From assembly GCA_002435755.1 (NCBI GenBank), contig DIYH01000031.1, positions 1 to 64,000 on the forward strand: DNA of 64,000 nt, written 5' to 3'. Made by a program: the position numbers and the translations under genes. Below are positions 1 through 8,751 of this stretch, piece by piece (within the stretch, counting starts at the first letter, position 1; every line of letters begins with the position of its first letter). The DNA comes from Flammeovirgaceae bacterium UBA6059 (GTDB lineage Bacteria > Bacteroidota > Bacteroidia > Cytophagales > Cyclobacteriaceae). A model generated the notes under the pieces. That model had not been told where the DNA came from. It searched no databases and saw nothing but the letters and a program-made list of their open reading frames with translations.

Positions 1-26
1 CGCAGGTTCGAATCCTGCCACCCCGA
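1..26 (+). tRNA. 3' end of a tRNA, probably tRNA-Pro (truncated by the window edge)
   Basis: A T-arm is visible: stem GCAGG/CCTGC (2-6 and 14-18) around loop TTCGAAT (7-13). It is followed by a 3' acceptor strand CACCCCG (19-25) and discriminator A26. The acceptor would pair with 5' CGGGGTG, giving C1:G72 with A73, the combination typical of bacterial tRNA-Pro. CCA is not encoded. The anticodon lies outside the window, so the isotype is an inference. Confidence 0.8.
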
Positions 27-35
27 CTTTTTTAG

Positions 36-64
36 AAAGCTGATCAATTTGATCAGCTTTTTTT
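36..64 (+). terminator. Rho-independent terminator after the tRNA
   Basis: A perfect inverted repeat, AAAGCTGATCAA (36-47) and TTGATCAGCTTT (49-60), runs directly into seven T residues (58-64). It lies ten bases after the tRNA end, as expected for a tRNA transcript terminator on the plus strand. Confidence 0.8.
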
Positions 65-175
65 GATTGTACTGATAGAAGATCACGATTCTTCTTGCCT
101 GTACTTAGAAAATAATTGAGACTATATGTCGAAGCGATTCTGATTAACACATTCAGAAGGCATTGGTATTCCAGA

Positions 176-913
176 CTACTTGTCCACTATTGACGCAATA
201 CTGAGGTCCATTTCATTAGCCCAAAGCCGATATCCTTCCAAATTAGGATGAACACCGTCTGGTACTAAATCCTGATTAATCGAATTGTCTTCATTGAGAA
301 ATATACGCCCATAGTTGGCATAGAAAACACGCTCATTGTCGGCCACTTTTGAAACAAGATTATTTGCTTGTTGAACTTTTGTTCTTTGAAGCGACTCTAC
401 ATCACCTCGAGGAAAAATCCCCAGTACCAAGATTTTCGTTTCCGGCAGTTTTTCTTTCAATACCTCACAATTGGCAATAACACCATCTGCGACTTCTGAA
501 GAGCTGTTGACATTTCCATTGGTATTGTTTGTGCCAATGAGAAGTACCACAAGCTTCGGATTCGACTGTGTAAAATCTACATCCTGTATCCGCCAGAGCA
601 AGTGTTGGGTCCTATCGCTACCAATCCCCATGTTTAAAGAATTGAAGGCATACCGTTCAGCCCATACCTCCTTGCCAGTTGTCTCCCAATTATAGGTAAT
701 CGAATTGCCTATGAAAAGCATATCATAGCTATTTTGGGTTACCAACCTCTTGTCCTCAATGTGCAAGGATTGCCACCATGCTTCTGTCTTAGCAACAGGT
801 CTATTGGCACTATTAAGATGGTCTTCTATGGGCTCAGGATTACTGATAATGTCACTATCTTCTTGGTTGCAAGAGTACAGCAAGAGAAGGCTAAGAAATA
901 CGTAACTTCTCAT
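176..913 (-). CDS. SGNH/GDSL-family hydrolase lipoprotein
   Basis: This 245-aa protein has a lipoprotein signal (hydrophobic residues 5-14, Cys15 in a YSC lipobox). The SGNH hydrolase blocks are in order: GNS at 69-71 with Ser71 as the nucleophile, GTNN at 127-130 with the oxyanion Asn, and DGVHPN at 219-224 with the Asp219/His222 pair. The arrangement resembles PAF-acetylhydrolase/lysophospholipase-like esterases. It is probably an envelope-anchored esterase or carbohydrate deacetylase; the substrate cannot be read from the sequence. Its ATG (911-913) overlaps the stop of the M23-type reading frame (910-912) in an ATGA junction, so the two are probably translationally coupled and co-transcribed. 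That suggests a joint envelope or peptidoglycan-related role. Confidence 0.85.
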   Translation of the reverse strand: MRSYVFLSLLLLYSCNQEDSDIISNPEPIEDHLNSANRPVAKTEAWWQSLHIEDKRLVTQNSYDMLFIGNSITYNWETTGKEVWAERYAFNSLNMGIGSDRTQHLLWRIQDVDFTQSNPKLVVLLIGTNNTNGNVNSSSEVADGVIANCEVLKEKLPETKILVLGIFPRGDVESLQRTKVQQANNLVSKVADNERVFYANYGRIFLNEDNSINQDLVPDGVHPNLEGYRLWANEMDLSIASIVDK

Positions 914-2203
914 AGCGGCTTGCTCAAATCCAGTAGGTGATAGTACATCAGATCATATCGACCTTTGCTGTCAACTGCTTTCACCTGAAAGTGGTGATTG
1001 CGATCTGTTTGCCCACTTCCAAAGGAGATTATGTTATCAGAGATCGACACTCCCGATGGGGCGTTGATCAATTCAAAAGTGACTTCAGGAGACTTCTCAT
1101 GGAGCAAGAGTTCTTCTTGATTGGTGCTACCGCCAATTTTGATGGACTTGCCGGCTAATGGGTAGAATCTAGGGCCAAATTCGGTCTCAAGCCCAACTTC
1201 GAAGTTGGTTACGTACTCTTCGCCCCCCCCCGGAAATATTAATAGTCCAGACTCCAAAATCTTCACTTGTCACAGAATCGAAACCCCAGTTAAATCCGTA
1301 CCAGCCATATCTTCTTTTTGTTTCCAGGGATACGTCTTCTTTGACGAATACTGCCCCGTCTGGCTTTTTGACCTCAATGCTGAATTCCTGACCTGAATTG
1401 CCCTGTACTTGTACCCATAGTCCAAGTTTCGGTTGGTCTATGCCATATACAGCAGGTGCCAATGGTCGATCTTTGAAAGTGCGGATTTCACCAAATTGGA
1501 ACCCTCCGATAAGTTCAAAATCCAAAAACACGTCAGCATCATATATACGAAGTGTGTTGCCGACATATGCTGTTTGGCTTGTCCAGAAAGAATCTCCTTG
1601 TCGACATGCACCTGTATAAGCCTCTACTACTTGGTTGTTTTTGTCTCGATTGGCTAAATGCAAGTGCGGGATGGGAGTCGTACCTGACGAACCGACAAAA
1701 CCTAGAAAATCACCGGCCTCTACTGTCTCACCCACCTTCACTGCAATAGAGTGCGTTCTCATGTGGGCATAAGCAGTGAAAGATTTATCGGGATATTCGA
1801 CTACCACACCATTGTGACTCCCTTGAAATGGCTGCCAGTAGTTTCTGTCATAGTTAAAGTCTTCTGTCCATGTGACAACACTAGGTGCTACGGCAACCAC
1901 ACCTACACCCTGATCCATCACTCTGAAATTGAGTAATGCGAAATCAGTGCCAGTATGACCGTCATATGTATGCTGAAAGGCACATGCATAGTCCCTTGTC
2001 TGGTTCTCATCGCTATCAAGATCCACATAGTTTGATATGTATACTTTGTCGTGTAGCTGATGGTCCAATGGCCAAATGAGCTGGGGGAATTCTACTTCCA
2101 CTAGATCAGATGGGTCATCAGTGATAGGTGTATCGGCAACAGAGTGATCGTCCTCAGAACCGCAAGCCTGAATGCCCCAGGTGCAGACCATCAAGAATCC
2201 CAT
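910..2203 (-). pseudogene. M23 (LytM-type) peptidase lipoprotein, frameshifted at a G9 tract
   Basis: The upstream frame carries the M23 zinc-peptidase signature: GHTGTD (H143, D147 in the frame opened at 2383), AHMRTH (H207) and PHLHL (H240, H242). I place the start at the ATG 2201-2203 because it gives a lipoprotein signal ending in IQAC; the frame is open back to 2383, so a longer N-terminus is possible. On the minus strand nine G residues (1223-1231 on plus as C9) shift the frame. After them the upstream frame stops at 1187, while the other frame continues with a beta-rich C-terminal domain to 910. Eight Gs would give one continuous protein of 430 aa reading SGGGEEYVTN at the joint. The downstream frame is still coupled to the next gene. 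It could be a true pseudogene, slippage-controlled phase variation or a sequence error. Confidence 0.75.
1223..1231. repeat. Homopolymer C9 (G9 on the coding strand) at the frameshift
   Basis: Nine consecutive C residues lie inside the M23-type gene exactly where its reading frame breaks. Removing one residue restores a continuous frame. Tracts of this length are prone to replication slippage and also to sequencing or assembly error. Confidence 0.9.
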
Positions 2204-2507
2204 GTTGACGAATCTTAGTTTGACGGAAAACAAGGAAAGACCGAGACGGTCCACGTCCTTTTTGAACCAGATTTCTGACCACCGTGGCTGGAACCTAGCT
2301 ATTTGGAGCGCATAGGCCTTTGGAGGTTGACAAAACAAGATCAACCTGCTTAAAATAGGAATAGAGTTGTTTTTGGAGTTCATATAAGATTTTCACTCAA
2401 GACAGACATTCCTTTAACGCCCCCTACATTCTTGTACAAACCGGACATTCAATACTTTCTTAAGTAATAAGGGTATTAGATACCTTTCTTTTTAAAGTCA
2501 AAAAAAG

Positions 2508-3299
2508 GTGTCTTATCTAAAATTATACGATTGGCCCGCCCAGGAAATGGGCTCTAAAATCTGGTATCGGTCGTTTGTAAAAGATGAACGCACTACTTCA
2601 ATTCGGACTATCCCAGACCTTGGAGTAGAGTTTTACTTGATCTATGGCGGGGAGATTCAGGTGAGGACGTCAAGGAAAACTCGAAACTTCAAGAATAGCT
2701 ACATAAGAGGCCTTGTAGACGGCTATGGTGAGTTCAGAGCGACACAAGATTTTGTGATGATCGGAGTAAGGTGTATGCCGTGGATTGCTAAAGACCTTTT
2801 TAGGATGCCGGTTTCTGAGATTTACAATTCCAGAATAGATCTAAAGGATATCAATACTGATCTAAGCTCCTTGGAACCAAAATCTTTAAATGGGATTGAT
2901 ATTGACCAAATTGCTAAGAGAATTCAGAATACTGTTTTGAGACGCTATGATGATCCGACAAAAGAAGAATCCTATGTTCAGGGTGCTTTGAGAATGATTT
3001 TGAGATCTAGTGGAACTGCAAAAATAGAATGGATAAGCCGTGAACTGAACATCACTTCCAGACACCTTAGAAGGCTGTTTAAACACGAACTAGGATGTAG
3101 TCCAAAGGAAGTTTGTATGAGAGTAAAGGTAAGGTCGGCTATTAGTTTTTTTGCCGATCATCAGGATGTTGATATGAATAGTCTGGCCCGCCATACTGGT
3201 TTTGTTGATCAATCACATTTTAACCGTGACTTCCAGAGCATTGTCGGACTTACCCCTTCCCATTACTTCGCCGCTTTTGAAAGGAAGAGTTTCATTTAG
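2508..3299 (+). CDS. AraC-family transcriptional regulator
   Basis: 263 aa with a GTG start (2508-2510) and no clear ribosome binding site. Residues 1-150 form an N-terminal sensor-like domain of the type common in short Bacteroidota AraC proteins (DUF6597-like, family placement tentative). The C-terminal ~100 residues hold the double helix-turn-helix: first helix pair around SRELNITSRHLRRLFKHELG, second around LARHTGFVDQSHFNRDF, ending in the typical GLTPSHY. It is transcribed divergently from the M23/SGNH pair (~300 bp apart), so it may control that pair or itself. The ligand is unknown. Confidence 0.85.
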   Translation: MSYLKLYDWPAQEMGSKIWYRSFVKDERTTSIRTIPDLGVEFYLIYGGEIQVRTSRKTRNFKNSYIRGLVDGYGEFRATQDFVMIGVRCMPWIAKDLFRMPVSEIYNSRIDLKDINTDLSSLEPKSLNGIDIDQIAKRIQNTVLRRYDDPTKEESYVQGALRMILRSSGTAKIEWISRELNITSRHLRRLFKHELGCSPKEVCMRVKVRSAISFFADHQDVDMNSLARHTGFVDQSHFNRDFQSIVGLTPSHYFAAFERKSFI

Positions 3300-3858
3300 T
3301 GACCAACAGATCTACTAATTGAGGTAGGGGCGTCAATGGCAAAGATCCATTCTACAATATCAATTTATTCAGCGCCTTTAAGGTGTTTAAGTAAAGAGTC
3401 AATCCCTTCTAACTGGAAGGCGCATCCTTACCTTATCCATTACAAAAATCAAACGAATTATAAGCATCACATGGCTTGGTCTTATCAGAAGGCATGATTT
3501 TATGAATCTGTCTGTTTTTGTTGAGCAACACGTCATTATAAACGAAATCTCGGATGTAATGCTGGTAGCGATGAAGCGGGTCGATGTTCCACTCATGTGC
3601 TCCTTAGCAACCTGCGGCCACAGCTAAACGCAAACGTCTCTGTAAAAACTAGTTTCACCAAACGAATCATCCAGGTTAAGGTCTCTCACGACCTCTTTTG
3701 TGAAAGTGTGCTAATGTTTAAAACCAAACGCCTGTATCATGTGTCATCAGTTAGACATAGTCACTACGTTACGACTCACACTTGTAAATATCGGAGCAAC
3801 AATAAGCATGATTAATTGCTCATATGATCTAAGGTGTGAGTGAGACATTTACTACGAT
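3300..3858. other. 559-bp gap with no assignable gene; possible decayed coding fragment
   Basis: No ORF with a convincing start or family was found between the two AraC genes. On the minus strand, 3433-3603 is an open run of about 55 codons with protein-like composition (including EWNIDPLHRYQHYIRDF), but it starts right after a stop and has no start codon. It could be the tail of a lost gene. Promoter elements for the downstream AraC gene are presumably here; none is clear by eye. Confidence 0.3.
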
Positions 3859-4776
3859 ATGAGCACATATATCGATACGTACTACAATCACTTCACCAGA
3901 AAGTGCCATGGTGAAGATGTACCGATGGTCAATGATCAAGCATACTTGTTGAGATATAAAAAGAATCTCTCAAGCTATAGATATGATCTTGAGAACATGA
4001 CTATAGGTTATTACCATAAAGGTCATGGAGATATTCTTTGGAAGAATCGTCGACAAGTGTTGAAAGACAATAGTTTTTTGGTCACCAATCCTACTGAAAA
4101 TGATTGGTACTATGATAATAAAGGTAGCAGCAAGAGGCTTGATACCTTTTGCATCGTTGTAACTCCAGATTTGAAAAAGCAATTTGAAACGTACAGCTTG
4201 TGCAGGAAGAAGCACCTTTTGGATGATCCTTTTACCCCAACAAATGAAGAACTGATTTTTTTGGAAAGAACCTTTTCTGCTGAGCACTACCCAGTAGGTC
4301 AATTGCTAAAGTATTTCTACGAAGCTTCCAACACAGAGCAATTCGCCTTTCTGGATGCTGAGGAAATAGTAGTAACAGTGCTTAACAGCCTGTACAACAA
4401 TCAGATGACCGCATATCGTATGGCAAGAAGAATTCCTGCTAAGAAGAATTCGACCAAGTTGGAAACATTGAAAAGATTGTTGGTAGCGCGAGAGTATATT
4501 CATGAAAACATCACCGCCAAAGTATCATTGGATGAACTGGCAATGACTTCCAGTCTTTCCAAATTTCACTTGTTTGAGTCCTTCAAATACTTTTTTGGTA
4601 AGACTCCCCACCAATACGCCAATAATGTAAAGTTGATCAAGGCGAAAGAGTTACTTATGAATAATCAGAACTCAGTTAGTCATATTGCGCTTGCTTTAGG
4701 CTTTGCAGATGTACACTCATTTAGCAAACTGTTCAAAAAGAAGTACCGGGTTTCACCATCTCATTTCGTAAAATGA
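3859..4776 (+). CDS. AraC-family transcriptional regulator
   Basis: 305 aa. The N-terminal ~190 residues form a cupin-like AraC ligand-binding region (YHKGHGD and the following strand pattern fit such a fold). The C-terminal ~100 residues are the DNA-binding domain: LDELAMTSSLSKFHLFESFK forms the first helix-turn-helix and ISH-type VSHIALALGFADVHSFSKLF the second, with the terminal RVSPSHF. It sits 288 bp upstream of the amine oxidase operon in the same direction, making it the natural candidate regulator of that operon. This is inferred from position only. Confidence 0.85.
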   Translation: MSTYIDTYYNHFTRKCHGEDVPMVNDQAYLLRYKKNLSSYRYDLENMTIGYYHKGHGDILWKNRRQVLKDNSFLVTNPTENDWYYDNKGSSKRLDTFCIVVTPDLKKQFETYSLCRKKHLLDDPFTPTNEELIFLERTFSAEHYPVGQLLKYFYEASNTEQFAFLDAEEIVVTVLNSLYNNQMTAYRMARRIPAKKNSTKLETLKRLLVAREYIHENITAKVSLDELAMTSSLSKFHLFESFKYFFGKTPHQYANNVKLIKAKELLMNNQNSVSHIALALGFADVHSFSKLFKKKYRVSPSHFVK

Positions 4777-5064
4777 TGATTTTGGACCATATCAGTCAGT
4801 TATTGCATCCATCATTCCTGACCCAGTCAAAATCAGCGTATCCCGATGGTTTGCTTACTTTTAATCTCACTCTGCTCACTATTCATTTTATGGAGAACTT
4901 TTTTATGCCGAAGCACAGGCACAAAACATTGAATCGAACTCCAATACTGGTATTTTCCTGCTAGGTCTTACCAACTACTTCATAAAAGTGATTTTTTGAC
5001 AAACGAAATGAGACTGTCCAAGGTAATCTTGTGGTCACATATCAGGACGCATCAAACTGTACTT

Positions 5065-6237
5065 ATGACCAGGACAGAATTTCTCAAAGCAATCAGCCTT
5101 TTAGGCCTATATGCCCCAATTCAGAGTGTACTCGGTAAGGAGAGTGAGAGTCAGCCGGAGAAGTATGGGTTTTCAGGAAGCGTACTTATCATTGGTGCAG
5201 GTGCAGCCGGGCTTTCTGCGGGTTTTTTGTTGAAGCAAAAGGGCATAAAATTTAAAATTATTGAGGCTATTGCACAGCATGGTGGTCGGATGAAAGTCGA
5301 CCGTTCGTTTGCAGATTTCCCTATTTCTCTCGGTGCAGAGTGGATATCTTCTAACAGTATTCGATTTGAACCCTTAGCAGATAGCAAAAAAGTACTCTCA
5401 GAAATACAGACTGTAGGCTATCGACCCGACAAGGAATATGGCATATGGGATCGTGGTAAATTGATAAGAGGCAGCTTTACAAACTTTAACGATAGGAAAT
5501 TTGTCAACAGCTCGTGGTTTGATTTCTTCGAACAATATGTTGCACCCTCAATTCAAGATAGCATCGTTTACAACAATCCGATCAAGTCAATCAATTATGA
5601 GGGGGAGAAAACACTGGTCAAATCAGAGAAACAGGAGTTTATAGCGGACAGAGTTATTGTTACAGTCCCACTTGCCATACTTCAAAGTGGTAGTATTGAG
5701 TTTACTCCTAGCCTGCCTGAAAAAAAACGAGAAACCATTGATGAAATATTGGTTTGGGACGGCTTTAAGGCATTTTTCGAATTCGAAAAGAAGTTTTATC
5801 CCGCATTCGTAGACTATCGTATCCAACCTGAAACAGACGGCCAGGTTTCTTTGTATGATGCTGCTTGGGGGCAAAGGAGTATGAAAAACATTCTTGGACT
5901 GTTTTCTGTAGGTAGGCCGGCAAAGAGGTATGGCAGTTTATCCGACGAAGCTTTTAAAGAAGCAATCCTACAAGAGATGGATAAAATCTTTGATGGGCAA
6001 TCTAGTCGGTACTACATAAAGCACATTACACAGAATTGGTCAAAAGAGCCTTTTACAAAAGGTGCATATGCGAACGACCATGCAGACCACAGACTTTTCA
6101 AATATCTACAGGAACCAGTAGATGACAAGCTCTTTTTCGCTGGTGATGCCTATACAAGTGGACATGATTGGGGCAATGTGCACAATGCTATCCAATCAGC
6201 AGCTCAAAGCGTCGATGAAATCCTTTTGAACAAATAA
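5065..6237 (+). CDS. Flavin-containing amine oxidase family protein
   Basis: 390 aa from the ATG at 5065; the frame is open to a TTG at 4996 and an ATG at 5008. I prefer 5065 because it gives a Tat-like leader (MTRTEFLKAISLLGLYAP, with one Arg of the twin pair replaced). The FAD Rossmann motif GAGAAG (residues 44-49), the following Glu-Ala ... GGRM segment and the C-terminal FFAGDA ... GHDWGNVHNAI block with SAAQS are the hallmarks of monoamine/polyamine oxidases. It would oxidise an amine with O2, probably in or facing the periplasm. It is the first gene of a five-gene run with gaps of 11-12 nt or overlaps (to 9876). No substrate-defining residues could be read. Confidence 0.85.
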   Translation: MTRTEFLKAISLLGLYAPIQSVLGKESESQPEKYGFSGSVLIIGAGAAGLSAGFLLKQKGIKFKIIEAIAQHGGRMKVDRSFADFPISLGAEWISSNSIRFEPLADSKKVLSEIQTVGYRPDKEYGIWDRGKLIRGSFTNFNDRKFVNSSWFDFFEQYVAPSIQDSIVYNNPIKSINYEGEKTLVKSEKQEFIADRVIVTVPLAILQSGSIEFTPSLPEKKRETIDEILVWDGFKAFFEFEKKFYPAFVDYRIQPETDGQVSLYDAAWGQRSMKNILGLFSVGRPAKRYGSLSDEAFKEAILQEMDKIFDGQSSRYYIKHITQNWSKEPFTKGAYANDHADHRLFKYLQEPVDDKLFFAGDAYTSGHDWGNVHNAIQSAAQSVDEILLNK

Positions 6238-6249
6238 ACCACAGCAAAA

Positions 6250-6627
6250 ATGAATAAACTCCTTTTGGTCTTTTTAGCTCTTGTATCGACCAATGCAACT
6301 GCCCAAAAAATAGATCAACAAGATCTTTATCAAACCTGGGTAATTGACAAGTATTCTGATGATGAAGCGTACTATGCACCTCCTAAAAAGGAGCTGCAAG
6401 ACTACATTTCTTTAAAGCCTGATGGAACTTTTGTTGCAGTTTCAGAGGGGCGGAATAGCTCGGGAAGCTGGATATTCAATGCTAATGGTAAGTATGTTGA
6501 ACTGATTGATCACAAAGGAGAAAAGGAGAAATTCTATATTCATTGGCTCTCTAATATGTCAATGGTAGGTACATATGATACAGATGAATACAGAATTTGG
6601 GAGGTTCATTATGTATCTGCAAATTAG
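6250..6627 (+). CDS. Small secreted protein, lipocalin-like (unknown function)
   Basis: 125 aa with a clear signal peptide (MNKLLLVFLALVSTNATAQ). The mature part has the pattern of small Bacteroidota lipocalin-like proteins: an early ...TWVIDKY... strand, then alternating strands with 'LKPDGTF' and 'SGSWIFNANGKYVEL', typical of DUF4488/lipocalin-type beta-barrels. Family placement is tentative. It starts 12 nt after the amine oxidase and overlaps the next gene, so it is part of the same operon. It might bind a small hydrophobic ligand for the operon's enzymes; this is inference. Confidence 0.65.
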   Translation: MNKLLLVFLALVSTNATAQKIDQQDLYQTWVIDKYSDDEAYYAPPKKELQDYISLKPDGTFVAVSEGRNSSGSWIFNANGKYVELIDHKGEKEKFYIHWLSNMSMVGTYDTDEYRIWEVHYVSAN

Positions 6628-7708
6628 CATTGAGGTGAAACATTATCTGCTAAGCTGTCTGATGGCCTTGAATAGCATTTTGGTCTCGGCACAAGATGTA
6701 GTTCTATTAAGATCGATAGCATTTACCCCCGCTACTTCTGAGAGTATTCATGTAGCATCAGTCATTGATGAGCGCAAAAGAAAAAGTCTTGGAATCCAAT
6801 CGTACCCTTCCGGGGAGAAAGCAGAACTCTATCTTCAAGACGGGGTAGTTGCAATCCAGAGATTCTACGATTTATCTTTTCAAAGAACCAATAACAGCAC
6901 CCCGATTTATTTAAGAATTCGAGCACTTAACGTGCAAGAGTCTTTACGCCGTATGAACAATGGTATAGTGAGAGTTGCAAGAGCACATGTGTCACTTGCC
7001 TTTTTTACGAAACAAAATGAAGCCTATACAGAGGTCTTTCAGATTAAACACAATGAAGATGAAGTGTTTGGTCGCGGGGACCAGGAAACCCTCTATGCGT
7101 CGCACGAAAAAAGAATCAGAGCAGCTTTGGAATACTGTATGCACGTTTTCCTCGAGAACTATAGTGATATTAAAAACATGGCGTCTACCTCCGATTTTCA
7201 GCCCATAGTAGAGAATGACGATATTGAGACCAAGCTGGGTGAATGGTTTAATTTGATCACCATAAAAGGAGTTCGTAGTAGGTTTTTCGAAGGATACGGC
7301 GTTACCTACACGGGATTTGTAGATCGTAAAAAGGGATTTATAAGACCTTATGAGACCTCCTTTGAAGTGACCTGGGCCAGACCCGGCGTAGCTGAAGAGA
7401 ACGGATTTGCTGAGGTAAACTCCTTCATTTTCAGACCAGAACTCTACTTCGTCTACAAGAGGCTGTTCAAAGGAGTATATGCTTCTCTGAGCGGCAATAT
7501 TCCGGTAGGGTATGAGCTATTGGAACGTGAAAATGGTGATAATGCCTTCAACTTCGTCATTGGCATAGGTTCAAGTCAGGGTTTGAGGTTTGTCCCATGG
7601 CGAAACAAAGGTGTGGTATTTGGCGCTGATTTTTTTCAGCAATTCGAAACATCAAAAGTCTACCGCTTCGACCTGGGTTTTGAGGCAGTATTAGGTATAA
7701 ATTTTTAA
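6611..7708 (+). CDS. Secreted/outer-membrane-like protein of unknown function
   Basis: 365 aa from the ATG at 6611, overlapping the previous gene by 17 nt; the frame is open to 6575. The N-terminus contains a signal-like segment ending in LVSAQ. Residues ~20-210 are not recognised. The last ~120 residues are made of amphipathic strands and end in a terminal Phe (LGINF), as in outer-membrane beta-barrels. Strands such as 'YFVYKRLFKGVYASLSGNIP' and 'GVVFGADFFQQF' support this. It lies within the amine oxidase-C45 operon, 11 nt before the next gene. It may be an outer-membrane protein serving the same pathway. I do not recognise the family. Confidence 0.6.
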   Translation: MYLQISIEVKHYLLSCLMALNSILVSAQDVVLLRSIAFTPATSESIHVASVIDERKRKSLGIQSYPSGEKAELYLQDGVVAIQRFYDLSFQRTNNSTPIYLRIRALNVQESLRRMNNGIVRVARAHVSLAFFTKQNEAYTEVFQIKHNEDEVFGRGDQETLYASHEKRIRAALEYCMHVFLENYSDIKNMASTSDFQPIVENDDIETKLGEWFNLITIKGVRSRFFEGYGVTYTGFVDRKKGFIRPYETSFEVTWARPGVAEENGFAEVNSFIFRPELYFVYKRLFKGVYASLSGNIPVGYELLERENGDNAFNFVIGIGSSQGLRFVPWRNKGVVFGADFFQQFETSKVYRFDLGFEAVLGINF

Positions 7709-7719
7709 AGTTATTCGAC

Positions 7720-8739
7720 ATGTATCATCCTAGATTATATGGTAGCTTCTATGATATGGGCTTCAAATACGGCAAGCTACTCTATGATAAAGCCAACTTT
7801 GTTTTACCCGTCATTAGCAAGCAAAAAACCGATTTCGGTCTGGCATCTTATGCTGTGCTGGCAAGTGACTATCCTGAATTCGTTGATGAGATTGAGGGGT
7901 TTGCCAGAGGTATAAATGATACTCCTGAGAAGCTCGGAGCATTTCTTTTGAGTCTGGGCATTTTCGAGACGACCGGTCAATGCAGTGTTTTCGCCTACCG
8001 GAATGAAAACAATGTGATCGTGGGGAGAAACTACGATATGCTCTTTGCCTTCAAGAAGTTTACAGAAAGTAGTTTGATCGCGCCAGCCAACAAGTTTTCA
8101 TATATCAGTCAGTCAGATGTTTTTATAGGTCGCTCTGACGGGATCAATGAAAAGGGCCTGTTCATCGCTATGTCCTTTGTCAACGGTACTGCAATTCAGC
8201 CGGGTATTAGCTTTCACTTCATTGTTCGTCGTGTATTAGAAGAGTGTAGCACAACAGCAGAAGCCATATTGCTTATCAGAAAAGCCAGAGTATCTTCCGC
8301 CAACAACTTCCTGATTGCCGACCCATCAGGAGATATAGCAGTTGTTGAAAGTGCTCCACAAAAAAGTGAAGTAAGGAGACCCAAGCGCGGAGAAAGATTC
8401 ATCTTCATTACTAATCAATTCAGTGCAGAAGCTATGAAGCCTTTTGATCAAGGGAAAGTAGAATGGAGCAAAAGCGAAGAACGATATGAGGGTTTAAAAG
8501 CTCAACTAGCTGATGCGGAAGAAATGGAATTGGAAAAGGCAAAAAAGATACTTTCTGATAGGTGTGTATGTTTGGACTTAAAGAAAGAGCAGTTTGGTAC
8601 TATCTGGTCAGTAGTAGCTGATTTAAATACACTTCAAATTGAACGCGCGGAGGTCAAACCAAAAGTTACCAACTACAAAGTGGAACCAAGACTTAGCTGG
8701 TGGTTGAAAAAACAAGCTGGTACGACCAAGTCAAAATAG
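7720..8739 (+). CDS. C45-family NTN hydrolase (acyl-CoA:6-APA acyltransferase-like)
   Basis: 339 aa without an obvious signal peptide. The middle of the N-terminal third shows the C45/AAT arrangement: YPEFVDEIEGFARG, then GQ-Cys88-SVF, the likely autocatalytic cleavage site with Cys88 as the new N-terminal nucleophile. This is followed by GRNYDM and 'SDGINEKGLFIAMSFVNG', both characteristic of the acyltransferase/choloylglycine-hydrolase-like NTN fold. Such enzymes hydrolyse or transfer acyl groups on amides (isopenicillin N acyltransferase, acid ceramidase-like and N-acylethanolamine amidase relatives). It is the fourth gene of the amine oxidase operon, which fits an amidase releasing an amine that the oxidase uses; that link is inference. 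Confidence 0.8.
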   Translation: MYHPRLYGSFYDMGFKYGKLLYDKANFVLPVISKQKTDFGLASYAVLASDYPEFVDEIEGFARGINDTPEKLGAFLLSLGIFETTGQCSVFAYRNENNVIVGRNYDMLFAFKKFTESSLIAPANKFSYISQSDVFIGRSDGINEKGLFIAMSFVNGTAIQPGISFHFIVRRVLEECSTTAEAILLIRKARVSSANNFLIADPSGDIAVVESAPQKSEVRRPKRGERFIFITNQFSAEAMKPFDQGKVEWSKSEERYEGLKAQLADAEEMELEKAKKILSDRCVCLDLKKEQFGTIWSVVADLNTLQIERAEVKPKVTNYKVEPRLSWWLKKQAGTTKSK

Positions 8740-8751
8740 ACAGCCTAAGCA

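Noticed and set aside
1..2400. Genomic island inserted at the tRNA at the left edge
   Set aside because: No integrase, no repeated tRNA 3' end elsewhere in the window, and ordinary genes follow.
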